Positions 36,940-45,770 of a stretch of DNA of 64,000 nucleotides are shown here, piece by piece. The stretch is from AP-15 sp963832875. GTDB taxonomy: Bacteria; Pseudomonadota; Alphaproteobacteria; ATCC43930; CGMCC-115725. A program made the position numbers and the translations under genes. Location: contig CAWHWB010000008.1 in NCBI GenBank assembly GCA_963832875.1, forward strand, positions 146,764 to 210,763, read 5' to 3'. How positions within the stretch are numbered: the first letter of the stretch is position 1; each line of letters starts with the position of its first letter. The notes under the pieces are model-generated. The model worked only from the letters and a program-made list of their open reading frames with translations, was not told where the DNA came from and did not search any database.

Positions 36940-37092
36940 GGGTCCGACATCTCGTCCGCCGCCTTGCGGCTCCGTCGATTGCGGACCTCCGGGTCCGACA
37001 TCTCGTCCGCCGCCTTGCGGCTCCGTCGATTGCGGAACTCCGGGTCCGACATCTCGTCCGCCGCCTTGCGGCTCCGTCGATTGCGGAACTCC
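36940..37092. repeat. Three tandem 51-bp repeats upstream of pgpA
   Basis: Three head-to-tail copies starting GGGTCCGACATCTCGTCCGC, each 51 bp (36940-36990, 36991-37041, 37042-37092). They differ by one base (GGACC versus GGAAC). As 51 is a multiple of three, the unit reads in-frame as RVRHLVRRLAAPSIAEL, but no real gene uses it. The flanks look like common intergenic repeat (CCTCACCCC...). The internal GCCGCC/TTGCGG region can form a small hairpin. Confidence 0.9.
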
Positions 37093-37204
37093 GGGTCCCT
37101 CCCTCTCCCCGCCAGCGGGGCGAGGAGATCACAGGCGATTGCCCCCTCTTCCCGCATGCGGGAAGAGGGCTGGAGTGAGGGGCTATCCCGGTCGTCGGGA
37201 GAGC

Positions 37205-37705
37205 ATGACCAAGGACCGGCTCGGCCTGCCCTTTTGGCACCCCGCCGTGCTGATCGCGACCTGGTTCGGCGCGGGCTTTCTGCCGCTGACGCCGGGCAGC
37301 TGGGGGTCGCTCGCCGCCCTGCCCTTCGCCTGGGCGATCCGCGCCCTCTCGGGTTTGCCGGGTCTCGCCATCGCCGCCGCGATCGCCTTTTTCGCCGGTT
37401 GGCGGGCCGCCGCCGTCGTCGCCGAGGCGAGCGGTCTTGGCGACCCCGGTTCGGTCGTCATCGACGAGGTCGCCGGCCAGTGGCTGGTGCTCTTGGCCGC
37501 CCCGCTCGCCCCACTCGCCTGGGCCCTCGCCTTTGTGCTGTTTCGCGTGTTCGACATCTGGAAGCCATGGCCGGCCGGCTGGGCCGACCGCCATATCCAT
37601 GGCGGTCTCGGCATCATGCTCGACGATCTGCTGGCCGCGGGCTACGCCGCCCTCGTTCTCTTCGCGCTACTGGCGATCGGCCGAGCTTTCGGCGTTCGAG
37701 GCTGA
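37205..37705 (+). CDS. pgpA: Phosphatidylglycerophosphatase A
   Basis: 166 residues from the ATG at 37205. Integral membrane phosphatase of the PgpA family making phosphatidylglycerol. Motifs: FGAGFLPLTPGSWGSLAAL, VIDEVAGQWLVLL, FRVFDIWKPWPAGWADRH and HGGLGIMLDDLLAAGYAAL. About four membrane helices. The upstream frame (to 36659) runs through the tandem repeats and ispF and is not coding. It follows ispF after the 51-bp repeats. Confidence 0.93.
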   Translation: MTKDRLGLPFWHPAVLIATWFGAGFLPLTPGSWGSLAALPFAWAIRALSGLPGLAIAAAIAFFAGWRAAAVVAEASGLGDPGSVVIDEVAGQWLVLLAAPLAPLAWALAFVLFRVFDIWKPWPAGWADRHIHGGLGIMLDDLLAAGYAALVLFALLAIGRAFGVRG

Positions 37706-38680
37706 GACCCGATCCTGGCCCAATCGGGGTGCGACGCAGCCAATCGTGGCAAGTCGCCGTGACACGGTTCGGGTCTTCCACTAAGACAAACCCTATGGGA
37801 GGGTGCGGATCGGCGAGCCGAGGGGTGAATTGGGGACCGCGGCTCCGGAACGGTGCTCGTCGCTGCGGGGAAACGGCGAGATTCCAAATGAACGAATTAA
37901 GCGCCCCGGTGCGGGCACCACTCGGCGAGCCGCGGATCAGCGCCGAGCCAGACCCCGCCTGCCGAAAAAATCCGCAAGTTCGAGGTCCGGAACTTTGCCA
38001 GGACAGCGGCTTCGGCCAATTCGCCTTGTTTTATACGCTCCAGCTGGCGGACCGGGAAAACCTGGTTTGCGCTGCTCTTTCGGCATTTCCCGGAGACCGT
38101 TTGCTTCTATTAGCCTTTCAACGAAGCCCTGGCGACGCTGACAGCTTCCGAACCAGAGCGCATCCCTCGCTCCGCGTTCGCATTCAGACAAATGTAACAT
38201 TGGGGCCCCAGCCTCAGCCATTTCAAGGCTACCTGCCAGCCACTCGAGATTCGGATTCCTTTTAGGTGTTTTCTATCATCTGAAGCATCCGTTGTAGTCC
38301 TGGGGAGTCTGGCCGCGCTGACGCTGGAATACCTGGTTGTGAAAACCTATTTGGCTCCAATAGACTACAGTCGGCCGGCGATGGTGTTCTATCCCGGCGT
38401 CGAATTGGCAGGGGATGCCCGCAATCGCGGGGGCTGAACCCCAGTGCCTTGTCGCATTCCGATTGCACCGGCTTGACGAATATTCGCTGCGCGGGCTGTC
38501 GACGAACGCCGATGCGGGCGGCTGATGTGCCGCCGTACTGGCCCGCGAGGCGGCCTATAGGGGCGCCGAAATCATGCTGCCAGCGCTGGCTACACCGCTC
38601 CGATCCGCGAATCCGGTTGACCTGGAACGGCGGGGAATGGAGTTTGGCGACTTCGCTGTCGACCGCGAAAGGATCCTGAC
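37706..38680. other. Intergenic region, no recognised gene
   Basis: About 975 bp without a convincing gene on either strand. The only protein-like piece is a 48-codon run at 38291-38437 (LGSLAALTLEYLVVKTYL...DYSRPAMVFYPGVELAG) with no start codon, perhaps the relic of a small membrane protein. Codon bias in the remaining ORFs is poor. The immediate leader of the next gene (AAGGA at about 38670) is a plausible ribosome-binding site. Confidence 0.4.
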
Positions 38681-39418
38681 ATGCCGAGCTTCGACCACCA
38701 CGGCGCGCACATCTACTATGAAGAGTTCGGCCGCGGTTTTCCGATCCTGACCTTCGCCCCGGCCGGGCTGCAGTCGGTAATCGGCGTCTGGAGCCAATCC
38801 TCGGCGCCGATCAACCCGACGACTGAGTGGGCGGCGGATTTTCGCGTGATCGCGATGGATCAGCGCAACGCCGGCGGCCGGTCGCGCGCGCCGATCACGG
38901 CGCAGGACGGCTGGGACGCCTATACCGCCGATCACATCGCGCTGCTCGACCACCTCGGCATCGACCGGTGTCATCTCTACGGCCAGTGCATCGGCGGCTC
39001 GTTCATCCTGAACCTGCTCAAGACGCAGCCCGAGCGCGTCCAATGCGCCGTGCTGGCGCAGCCGATTGGACGGGTCGGTCCGCTGGCGCCCGGCCGCCCG
39101 GCCCGGTTCGACGGCTGGGCGCAAACGCTGCAGGACCATCCGGAAGCCACCCCGCAGGTGCTCGACGCATTCTGTCGCAATCTCTACGCGCCAGGCTTTG
39201 TCTATTGCGTCGACCGCGCCTTTGTTGCGCAAGTCCGCACACCCTGCCTGGTGCTGGCCGGCAACGACGAGGCACACCCCTACCCGATTTCCGAGGAACT
39301 CTCGAAGCTGCTGCCGAATTGCGAGTTCATCGCGGAATGGAAGACCGGAACCGCCCTCGCTGCGGCGCGGGCCCGCGTCAAGGAGTTCTTGTCGCGGCAC
39401 ACGCCGCCGCGGGCCTAG
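38681..39418 (+). CDS. Alpha/beta-hydrolase fold protein with Cys nucleophile elbow
   Basis: 245 residues. Alpha/beta-hydrolase: oxyanion strand FPILTFAPAGLQS, VIAMDQRNAGGRS after strand 4, nucleophile elbow GQCIGGS with Cys103 where Ser is usual, and the acid in VLAGNDEAHPYPISEEL. The Cys elbow recalls dienelactone hydrolase (G-x-C-x-G), suggesting lactone or unusual ester substrates. The catalytic His is not clear; EAH after the Asp may serve. Preceded by AAGGA. It is a single gene, convergent with the sulfatase. Confidence 0.8.
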   Translation: MPSFDHHGAHIYYEEFGRGFPILTFAPAGLQSVIGVWSQSSAPINPTTEWAADFRVIAMDQRNAGGRSRAPITAQDGWDAYTADHIALLDHLGIDRCHLYGQCIGGSFILNLLKTQPERVQCAVLAQPIGRVGPLAPGRPARFDGWAQTLQDHPEATPQVLDAFCRNLYAPGFVYCVDRAFVAQVRTPCLVLAGNDEAHPYPISEELSKLLPNCEFIAEWKTGTALAAARARVKEFLSRHTPPRA

Positions 39419-39636
39419 TTCGGCAGATTTTGGAGCGCCTTCCCCGACTTGCCCAGGAAGCCAATGGCGATCCACAGGCATCGCCGCTCGCAGCTTGAGC
39501 TGCGCCATTAGAGCAACCGATAATACCCGGTGCTGAGAACCGCGTTGGGGTCGTCGCGCCCGTATGGCCCACCATTACCGAGACGGCAGCACTGTCGGCG
39601 CCAGGGCCGATCGCACCGCCTGAAGCGGATGCGGAA

Positions 39637-39664
39637 AAGCCCCGGTCGGGGAAGACCGGGGCTT
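39637..39664 (-). terminator. Rho-independent-type terminator between convergent genes
   Basis: Perfect 11-bp stem AAGCCCCGGTC / GACCGGGGCTT with a 6-nt loop. On the minus strand it is followed by TTTT, so it probably ends sulfatase transcription, about 170 bp past its stop. On the plus strand there is no U tract. Nothing else is coding in 39419-39832; a 16-codon ATG ORF at 39724 with a good ribosome-binding site has no recognisable product. Confidence 0.65.
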
Positions 39665-39832
39665 CTGCCGCCTGTCGGTTTGCCCTTCCGACAGGCACGA
39701 TTGCATCGTTGGGGGGACATAACGATGCCGACAACATACTGCGGTAATTCGGCCGGCGATGCAATTCATATTTGAAAATTTAACCACGAACGCGATGCAT
39801 GGCCGGGCCGAACACCGGATCTCTCCTCCCCG

Positions 39833-41458
39833 TCACGCTCGGCTCGGCAAAGCCCGTGCTCTCGCCGCGGCGAGCTCCGCCTCGTCCCAATAGCCGATCA
39901 GAATCCCGGATTTGAGCTGCCGGCCATCGGCATAGGCGGCGATCGCACGGTCCGGCATCGTGATCCGGTTATGGTCGCGCAGGGCCCATTCCAGCAGCGC
40001 CTCACGCAGCCGTGCGTCCTCGCCAGCACATCGCGGATCGGCGCCGAGGTCGTAAAATTCCCGCCGATCGTTGGCGAGGTCGAACAACATCGGCCGAAAA
40101 CCGGTCGCATGGATATATTTCCAGCGTCCGTCGAACACCATGTAGAGCCGGCAGTCGCCGATCGGCTGGTTCAGCGTCAGCCGCGCTTCCAGCATCGCGT
40201 AGTCGTATTCCGAGAACGCGAAACGGCGCCAGGCGATCGGGGTTTCGCCGCGCAGCAACGGCATCAGCGAGCGGCCTTCGACGACGTGCGGTTTGGCCTC
40301 CGCGCCATAATATTCGAGGAAGGTCGGGACCAGGTCGATCGCCTCGACCAGGGCCTCGCAGACCGTGCCGCGTGCCATGTCGGCCTGCGGCCGCGGATCG
40401 GCGACGATCAGCGGCACCTTGACTGCGCAGTCATGAAAGAAATCCTTCTCGCCGAGCCAGTGGTCGCCGAGATAATCGCCGTGGTCGGAGGTGAAGACGA
40501 TCATCGTGTCGCCAGTGAGGTGGCGCTCGTCGAGAAACCGGAACAGGACCCCGAGCTGATCGTCGATTTGCTTGATCAGCCCCATATAGGCCGGAATCAC
40601 CCGCGCGCGGACCTCCTCGCGGGCGAAATTGCGGGCCGGCCGCATCGTCATCAGCGCGCGGTAGACCGGGTGCGGATCGCCACGCTCGGCCTCGCTGCGC
40701 AGCGCCGGCGGCACCTCGCCGCGGTAGAGATCATGGTAGGGCGCCGGCGCGATATAGGGCCAATGCGGCTTGATGTAGGAGAGGTGCAGGCACCACGGCC
40801 GGCCGTCGCGCCGCGCCTCGTCGATAAACGCCATCGCGCGGCGGGTGATATAGGGCGTCTCCGAGTGCTCCTCGGGGATGCGCGCCGGCTTGTCGGCATG
40901 AGCCAAGAGCCAGCCGTTCAGCACCCCGCCATCTGCCTCCGATGTGGAATTTGCCCATTCCTCCCAGGGATTGGCGGCGTCGAACCCGAGCTCGCGCAGA
41001 TAGGCGTCGTAACGCGGGCGGGGGCGGCTCGAGGGATGCACCCCGTCATCGCGCTCATAGGGCTCGAAGCCACATTGCGCGAGATGCACGCCCTCGGCCG
41101 AAGCCGGGTCGATGCCGAGCCGGGCCATACCCTCGCTGTCGGCCGCCATATGGGTCTTGCCGACCAGCACATTGCGCACGCCCAATTCGCGCAGATGGTC
41201 GCCCAGGGTCGGCTCGCCGACGCGCAATGGAAAGCCGTTCCAGTTCGACCCGTGCGAGCGCATGTAGCGGCCGGTGTAAAAGCTCATGCGCGACGGCCCG
41301 CAGATCGGCGACTGCACATAGGCGCGGGTAAAGCGCACGCCGCGCCGCGCCAGCGCGTCGAGGTTCGGCGTCTCGAGCCGCGGGTGCCCGTAGCAGCCGA
41401 GGTAATCGAAACGCAGCTGGTCGCACATGATGAACAGGACGTTTTGCGGCGCCGGCAC
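39833..41458 (-). CDS. Sulfatase (alkaline-phosphatase superfamily arylsulfatase-like)
   Basis: 541 residues from GTG at 41458 (VPAPQNVLFIMCDQLRFDYL). Sulfatase signature SPICGPSRMSFYTGRYMRSHG: C-x-P-S-R, where the Cys is turned into formylglycine. Metal-site Asp in IMCDQLRFDYLGCYGHP and IVFTSDHGDYLGDHWLGEKD near 330. HLSYIKPHWPYIAPAPYHD is typical of choline- or phosphonate-monoester-type members. No signal peptide, so probably cytoplasmic. No anaerobic or FGE maturase is nearby. The start is chosen because GGGGAGGGA lies just upstream; the longer ORF start at 41536 has no family-like sequence. Confidence 0.87.
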   Translation of the reverse strand: MPAPQNVLFIMCDQLRFDYLGCYGHPRLETPNLDALARRGVRFTRAYVQSPICGPSRMSFYTGRYMRSHGSNWNGFPLRVGEPTLGDHLRELGVRNVLVGKTHMAADSEGMARLGIDPASAEGVHLAQCGFEPYERDDGVHPSSRPRPRYDAYLRELGFDAANPWEEWANSTSEADGGVLNGWLLAHADKPARIPEEHSETPYITRRAMAFIDEARRDGRPWCLHLSYIKPHWPYIAPAPYHDLYRGEVPPALRSEAERGDPHPVYRALMTMRPARNFAREEVRARVIPAYMGLIKQIDDQLGVLFRFLDERHLTGDTMIVFTSDHGDYLGDHWLGEKDFFHDCAVKVPLIVADPRPQADMARGTVCEALVEAIDLVPTFLEYYGAEAKPHVVEGRSLMPLLRGETPIAWRRFAFSEYDYAMLEARLTLNQPIGDCRLYMVFDGRWKYIHATGFRPMLFDLANDRREFYDLGADPRCAGEDARLREALLEWALRDHNRITMPDRAIAAYADGRQLKSGILIGYWDEAELAAARARALPSRA

Positions 41459-41714
41459 CCTTCCCTCCCCTCGCAATCCTAGCCGCGGGCATGATAGGCC
41501 GCAGCCGCGGCGGCGTCGCTCCAATCCCGGCCGCAATCTCGAAATTTGATGGGTTCCCTGTTAATGGTTTCCCGAGCGGGTCGCACTGCGAGGCTCGGCA
41601 AGAAATCCCTGATCGGCTGGGTTGGCGCTGTGCCGCGTTCGCGAGGGCAGGCTCTTCGAAACGGCCGCTCCCGCGGCCTCCTCAGGATCAGGAGTTTTGC
41701 TAACTCCACGGTAC

Positions 41715-41760
41715 ATCCTCATCCTGAAGAGCGCCCAAAGGGCGCGTCTCGAAGGACCCA
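41715..41760. repeat. Dispersed intergenic hairpin element
   Basis: CATCCTCATCCTGAAGAGCG followed by CCCAAAGGGCGCGTCTCGAAGG contains a GCGCCC-AAA-GGGCGC stem. This is a well-known chromosomal repeat form in Bradyrhizobium-like alphaproteobacteria (from memory). It occupies the middle of the gap between the sulfatase and the next gene; no other structure is seen in 41459-41878. Confidence 0.6.
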
Positions 41761-41878
41761 AGACCATAACGCCGCTCTAAGGCTCAATTTTTGCCCGGCC
41801 TCTGCGACAGGATGACCTTGCGGGGTTGCGGCCGCAAACCTCGCGCCTATTTGCTGCACCGCAACAGAACGATGGTGC

Positions 41879-42163
41879 ATGCGCATGGTGGACTGGCTCG
41901 AAAGCGGATCGCGGCGGCACGTTGGCGGCGGGTCTTCCGGCGGCTGGCGCATCCCCGCGTCGGCTTGGCTGATCGCGATCGCTTTCGCGGTGCTGTTCGC
42001 CGGAATTCATGCCCTGGCCTCGCGGGACCGCATCTCACCGCGCGGCGGCGATCTGGCGGGGGCGGTCATTCCGCAGCATGATCAAGCTCTTCCCGGCCCG
42101 GACGAAGTGGCGGCATCGGACTGGCTGGAACGGGCCAAGGCCGATGCCTACACCGGCTGGTGA
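41879..42163 (+). CDS. Small single-span membrane protein, unknown
   Basis: 94 codons with GC-rich third positions like the neighbours. A Gly-rich N-terminus, one transmembrane helix at about residues 29-48 (AWLIAIAFAVLFAGIHALA), then an acidic/polar tail ending in ADAYTGW. No family recognised. No strong ribosome-binding site is seen before the ATGs at 41879 or 41885. Probably a real small gene, but not certain. It lies 240 bp before the thaumatin-like gene. Confidence 0.5.
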   Translation: MRMVDWLESGSRRHVGGGSSGGWRIPASAWLIAIAFAVLFAGIHALASRDRISPRGGDLAGAVIPQHDQALPGPDEVAASDWLERAKADAYTGW

Positions 42164-42405
42164 GCTTTCCGCGATCGGCCGATGGCGCAGGCAGCCGCCT
42201 CGACCGCCGGATCGCCAGCTCACGCCAATCCCCGAGACGCCAACAGCCCGGCGACGGTCGAGCGGTGACGAGGGCATCGATCGGGTCCCGAAACGGTCGT
42301 AATTAACGATTTCGTCACGGCATGTCCGCAATATCGCGCCTGCGATGATTCCAACCGAAGGCTGCCCGAAGGGTGCAGCCCTCCGTCGATGCTGGCAGGG
42401 CGAAT

Positions 42406-44130
42406 ATGCGAAAAATAAGTTTGCCGTTGACCGTCGCGATCGCAATGGCGGTGGCCGGGACTGCGGCGGCGCAGACTCATGATCGCCTGCAGATCGTCAA
42501 TCAGTGCGACGACGACGCGTGGGCGGTGTTCACCCCGGGCGGGGCACCGGACCAGCCGTCGGTCGAGGCAAATTCGGGGGCCTGGTTCCTACCCTATGCG
42601 ACACAGGTGTACTTTAACGATCCGGGATGGCTCGGCACGATCGCGCGGAGCAGCACGACGATGACGCTGTCGAGCCTCGGCAAGACCCCGCCGGGCTTTG
42701 TTTTCGTTCCGGGCCAGATCGTCAAGGTCAAGGGCGCCGGCGCCGGCGGGGCCGACCTGACCACCGCCATCCTCAAGGTCATGAACGAGGGCCGGGTGCT
42801 GATGCTGCAAGACCCGGCGAAAACCGCGGTGATCAAGACGACCGTCCTATACGATACGCTGCAGGGTGCCGTGCTGGTCAAACAGGCGACGACGAAAACC
42901 TTCGCCGTCCCGGACCGCGGCGCGCCAAACGGCAATCTCCGCTTCTTTATGGGCTGCCCAAGTCTCGCGAACAACAGCAACCCGTTTGGCAACGGCGGTT
43001 GCGTCATCGGCGCGATCTCGGGTGATCGGTCGAACGTCAACACCCTGTTCGAGCCGACCTTCGGCTGCATGAAGGGCTCAAAGACCTGCGCGTTCAATCC
43101 GGCCGCCGACCCGGCGACCCACCCGCTGTGCCCGAGCCAGCCCAACGAGAAAAATTGCGGGACCTTGTCCGCGACCGATTTTTACGATGTCAGCGCGGTC
43201 GACGGCTACACCCTGCCGATCAAGGTCGCGGCCTCGGGAAAGGGCTGCTCGGCGTCGCTGGTCGACGCGTCGATGCTGGATTTGGGCAGCTGCCCAAGCG
43301 AGAACGACAATACCCTCTACTCGACCGATGCGGCGCAGCAAGCGCAGATCAAGAAAGGCTTCAGCCTGTTGACCTCGGCCGGCAATTATCGTCAGGCCTG
43401 CGTCGCCCCGTACCTGTGGTTCGAATCGACGAGTTTGGGTGCGCCAAAAAACCCCCAGGCGACCCAGCCCGGCTGTGCAAAGGGCAACTGCAGCTCGGTC
43501 AGCTATTATGCCGGCGCCGGCTGCGACAGCACCGACCAACAGACATTGAGGCTGGACTGTCCTGCCGATTCAGGGCCGCAGCAACGCGTCGGCCCGCAGC
43601 AGAACGGTCGATTTGCGATCCACAATACCAATTGGGTGGCTCAGCTCTATGGCTTGGGTTACACCGGCTATACTTGGCAATATGCAGACGGAGTGGGCGG
43701 CCAGACCTGTCCGTCGGCGCCGCAGGCCGTCTATCGGGTGACGTTGTGCCCCGGCGGCGGCAAACCTTACGCCACCACCCAGAAATGGGAGTTCTCCGCC
43801 GCGGCCGGCACCTGCGTCGCGGGTCAAGGCGCTGCGGCGAAGTACGATTCGCTGATCGCCTGCCAGCAGGCGAACATGCGCTTTGTCTGCGACGAGCTGA
43901 CCGCGAGCGACCCCTACAAGGTGCCGAGCGCCTTATGGCAAGCCGACCCGGAGGCAACCGTTCGTAAAACCGGGTATAGCTGGCCTGAGGTGGGCCAGAT
44001 AAAGAACAAAACCAAGCTCACCTGCCAAATGCACGTCTATCCGAGCGGGGTCAGCCCGGATTTCGCCAAGAAGGTCGAGCTGCCGCTGTGCACGTACTAC
44101 TATGGCGGCGGCGCCAAGCTCTGTCCGTAG
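42406..44130 (+). CDS. Secreted thaumatin-like domain protein
   Basis: 574 residues from the ATG at 42406. Sec signal MRKISLPLTVAIAMAVAGTAAA cut before QTHD. The mature protein is Cys-rich (about 20 Cys). Thaumatin-family hallmarks are IVNQCDDDAWAVFTPGG near the start, CPSLANNSNPFGNGGCVIG, and FYDVSAVDGYTLPIKV (about 259-274), the thaumatin FYDVS-x-VDG motif. A C-terminal repeat-like region with several Cys follows. Thaumatin-like proteins bind beta-glucans in plants and fungi; in bacteria their role is unclear. It is exported, likely to the periplasm or outside. No operon partner. Confidence 0.72.
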   Translation: MRKISLPLTVAIAMAVAGTAAAQTHDRLQIVNQCDDDAWAVFTPGGAPDQPSVEANSGAWFLPYATQVYFNDPGWLGTIARSSTTMTLSSLGKTPPGFVFVPGQIVKVKGAGAGGADLTTAILKVMNEGRVLMLQDPAKTAVIKTTVLYDTLQGAVLVKQATTKTFAVPDRGAPNGNLRFFMGCPSLANNSNPFGNGGCVIGAISGDRSNVNTLFEPTFGCMKGSKTCAFNPAADPATHPLCPSQPNEKNCGTLSATDFYDVSAVDGYTLPIKVAASGKGCSASLVDASMLDLGSCPSENDNTLYSTDAAQQAQIKKGFSLLTSAGNYRQACVAPYLWFESTSLGAPKNPQATQPGCAKGNCSSVSYYAGAGCDSTDQQTLRLDCPADSGPQQRVGPQQNGRFAIHNTNWVAQLYGLGYTGYTWQYADGVGGQTCPSAPQAVYRVTLCPGGGKPYATTQKWEFSAAAGTCVAGQGAAAKYDSLIACQQANMRFVCDELTASDPYKVPSALWQADPEATVRKTGYSWPEVGQIKNKTKLTCQMHVYPSGVSPDFAKKVELPLCTYYYGGGAKLCP

Positions 44131-44265
44131 AGCCGCGGACGCGTAGAGCGGCGCCGCGGAGAGGGTTGGCGCGATTGGCGCCGGTCAGCGCACGCCAGAG
44201 GGGGTGCGCGCAGCGCCGGCGCGAATGGCCGGCGGCCCGACGCCCTCACCCGGCGACATCGATCG

Positions 44266-45042
44266 CTATCGGTCGGCGGATGCTTCGGGCTTTTCGATCA
44301 GCGCCAGGCTCTCCATCGCCAGGCCGTAGCCGAGCAGGTCGTGCATCTGCCGGCGCAGGTATTCGGTGAACAGCAGACGCGTATAGCGCAGCAGCAGGGT
44401 CGGCTTCTTGGTCAGCCCCTCCGCCAACTCCCAGGCGCGCGCCAGGAGCTTGTCCGGCGGCAATACCTCGGCGACGAGCCCCAGCCGCAACGCCTCGGCG
44501 GCGTCCAATGTCTGTCCGGTCAGCAGAAAATAGCGCCCGCGGTTGATGCCCAACAGCAGCGGATAGACGATGTGCATGCCGTCGCCGGGCACCACATCCG
44601 ACATGAAATGCGCCGAATCCTGAAACTGTGCGGTATCGGCCGCGAGCACGATGTCGCACAACAGCGGGATCTCGGAATGGCGCCAGGCCGGACCGTTGAT
44701 CGCGCTGATCACCGGCACCTCGATGGCGAGCAGGTTCATCAACAGATGCCGGCCCTCCCAATGGATGCGGTCGATGCGCTCGATCGACGGCCGCGAGGGG
44801 AAGGACGAGGTTCCGGGCGTCGCGCGCGGGCCGGAAAACTCGTCACCAGCCCCGGTCAGGATTACGACCCGGTTGTCGCGATCGGCGCCGATGTCGTGAA
44901 ACAATTCCGGCAACTCGCCATGTGGCAGAAAGCCCCAGCGCAAGGACCGGCCCTCGGTGTGGAGGGTGACCTGCAGGACGCCGTCCCTGCGCTCGATATG
45001 TGCGCTCTGGTATTTGTCGGCATAATCGGCCAATACGCTCAT
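44266..45042 (-). CDS. Crotonase-family 6-oxocamphor-hydrolase-like protein (beta-diketone hydrolase type)
   Basis: 258 residues from the ATG at 45042 (AGGAGGT directly upstream). Crotonase fold, but the usual catalytic Glu residues and Gly-Gly of enoyl-CoA hydratases are missing. Instead NGPAWRHSEIPLLCD carries His122, DSAHFMSDVVPGDG carries His145 and Asp154, the three catalytic residues of Rhodococcus 6-oxocamphor hydrolase at the same positions. The rest (GINRGRYFLLTGQTLDAAEAL, PPDKLLARAWELAEGL) also matches that enzyme. Such enzymes cleave C-C bonds in cyclic beta-diketones (retro-Claisen). Hydratase annotation would be wrong. The actual substrate is unknown. Confidence 0.78.
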   Translation of the reverse strand: MSVLADYADKYQSAHIERRDGVLQVTLHTEGRSLRWGFLPHGELPELFHDIGADRDNRVVILTGAGDEFSGPRATPGTSSFPSRPSIERIDRIHWEGRHLLMNLLAIEVPVISAINGPAWRHSEIPLLCDIVLAADTAQFQDSAHFMSDVVPGDGMHIVYPLLLGINRGRYFLLTGQTLDAAEALRLGLVAEVLPPDKLLARAWELAEGLTKKPTLLLRYTRLLFTEYLRRQMHDLLGYGLAMESLALIEKPEASADR

Positions 45043-45120
45043 TCTCACCTCCTGACGGACCCAGGCCGGAAGGCTAACCGATTTCGGCCGAACGGGGTGA
45101 GAGCCGGATCGGCGCCCGAT

Positions 45121-45183
45121 CCGGGCCGGCTTTTGCCCGGGCTGGTTCTTGCCCGGGCCGGTTTTTGCCCGGGCCGGTTTTTG
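45121..45183. repeat. Tandem 16-bp GC/T repeats upstream of the crotonase gene
   Basis: About four copies of CCCGGGCCGGTTTTTG (one partial at 45121-45135, then 45136, 45152, 45168). They lie about 80-140 bp 5' of the crotonase-family gene (minus strand). Each unit has a self-complementary CCCGGG, so RNA from the region could form several small hairpins. Confidence 0.85.
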
Positions 45184-45304
45184 GCAGTGCATCATTGATC
45201 GACGAGCGGCTTTTTGATCCGGTTGCCGGACCACGCGCCTTGGGCTAGTGTCAATACCGTCCCGGATCGCACAGCGGCGCCTGAGCGCCGGCACGCGGAG
45301 CGCG

Positions 45305-45396
<92 letters not shown>

Positions 45397-45482
45397 GCCC
45401 TATTTTAACGCATTGCAAGATAATAGATTAATAATATCAGTCGGTTGTCGATCCTTCTGGGATACACGGAAGGGATACACGG

Positions 45483-45770
45483 ATGGTTCGCCACATGCCT
45501 TACATCCAGCTATGGAAGGGGAGCTATCGTTTCCGCCGGCGCGTCCCCGATCTACTCAAGCCGATCATCGGGAAGCCTGAATGGATCGCCGCGTTGGGCA
45601 CGAAATCCAAGGCCGAGGCCAACCGGCTGGTGGTCCCCCACATCGGGCGCACCGATCAGATTATCAGGGGCGCAGAGCGCGTCGACTACCCGCCGCTTCA
45701 AACGACCGCATCGAGCCGATCGCCTGTGATTGGTGGCTATGGTTTTGTCAGGAAAGAGCGAAGCTGCTGA
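45483..45770 (+). pseudogene. Truncated tyrosine recombinase (phage-type integrase) N-terminus
   Basis: 95 codons. Starts MVRHMPYIQLWKGSYRFRRRVPDLLKPII, then ALGTKSKAEANRLVVPHIGR, the N-terminal domain pattern of DUF6538-type integrases (FRRRVP ... LGTKDxxEAxxL). After about residue 70 the frame turns into non-homologous sequence and stops. The catalytic domain is missing from the next 600 bp. Located just 3' of tRNA-Ser, where an integrase gene next to attL is expected. A relic of an old element inserted at this tRNA. Confidence 0.72.

Noticed and set aside
36934..37100. CRISPR-like array
   Set aside because: The three 51-bp units abut directly without spacers, and no cas genes are present.
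36964..38265. 433-codon plus-strand ORF across the 51-bp repeats and pgpA
   Set aside because: Out-of-frame reading of the repeats and pgpA; the correct pgpA frame has the family motifs.
38291..38437. 48-codon membrane-protein-like run
   Set aside because: No start codon and no recognised homologue; could be chance, so described only within the intergenic entry.
39724..39774. 16-codon ORF with a good ribosome-binding site (MPTTYCGNSAGDAIHI)
   Set aside because: Too short to support; might be the truncated start of a lost gene.
39971..41482. 503-codon plus-strand ORF opposite the sulfatase
   Set aside because: Antisense shadow; the sulfatase signature is on the minus strand.
44266..45042. 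Annotation as enoyl-CoA hydratase
   Set aside because: Catalytic Glu and Gly-Gly residues are absent; the His/His/Asp set of 6-oxocamphor hydrolase is present.
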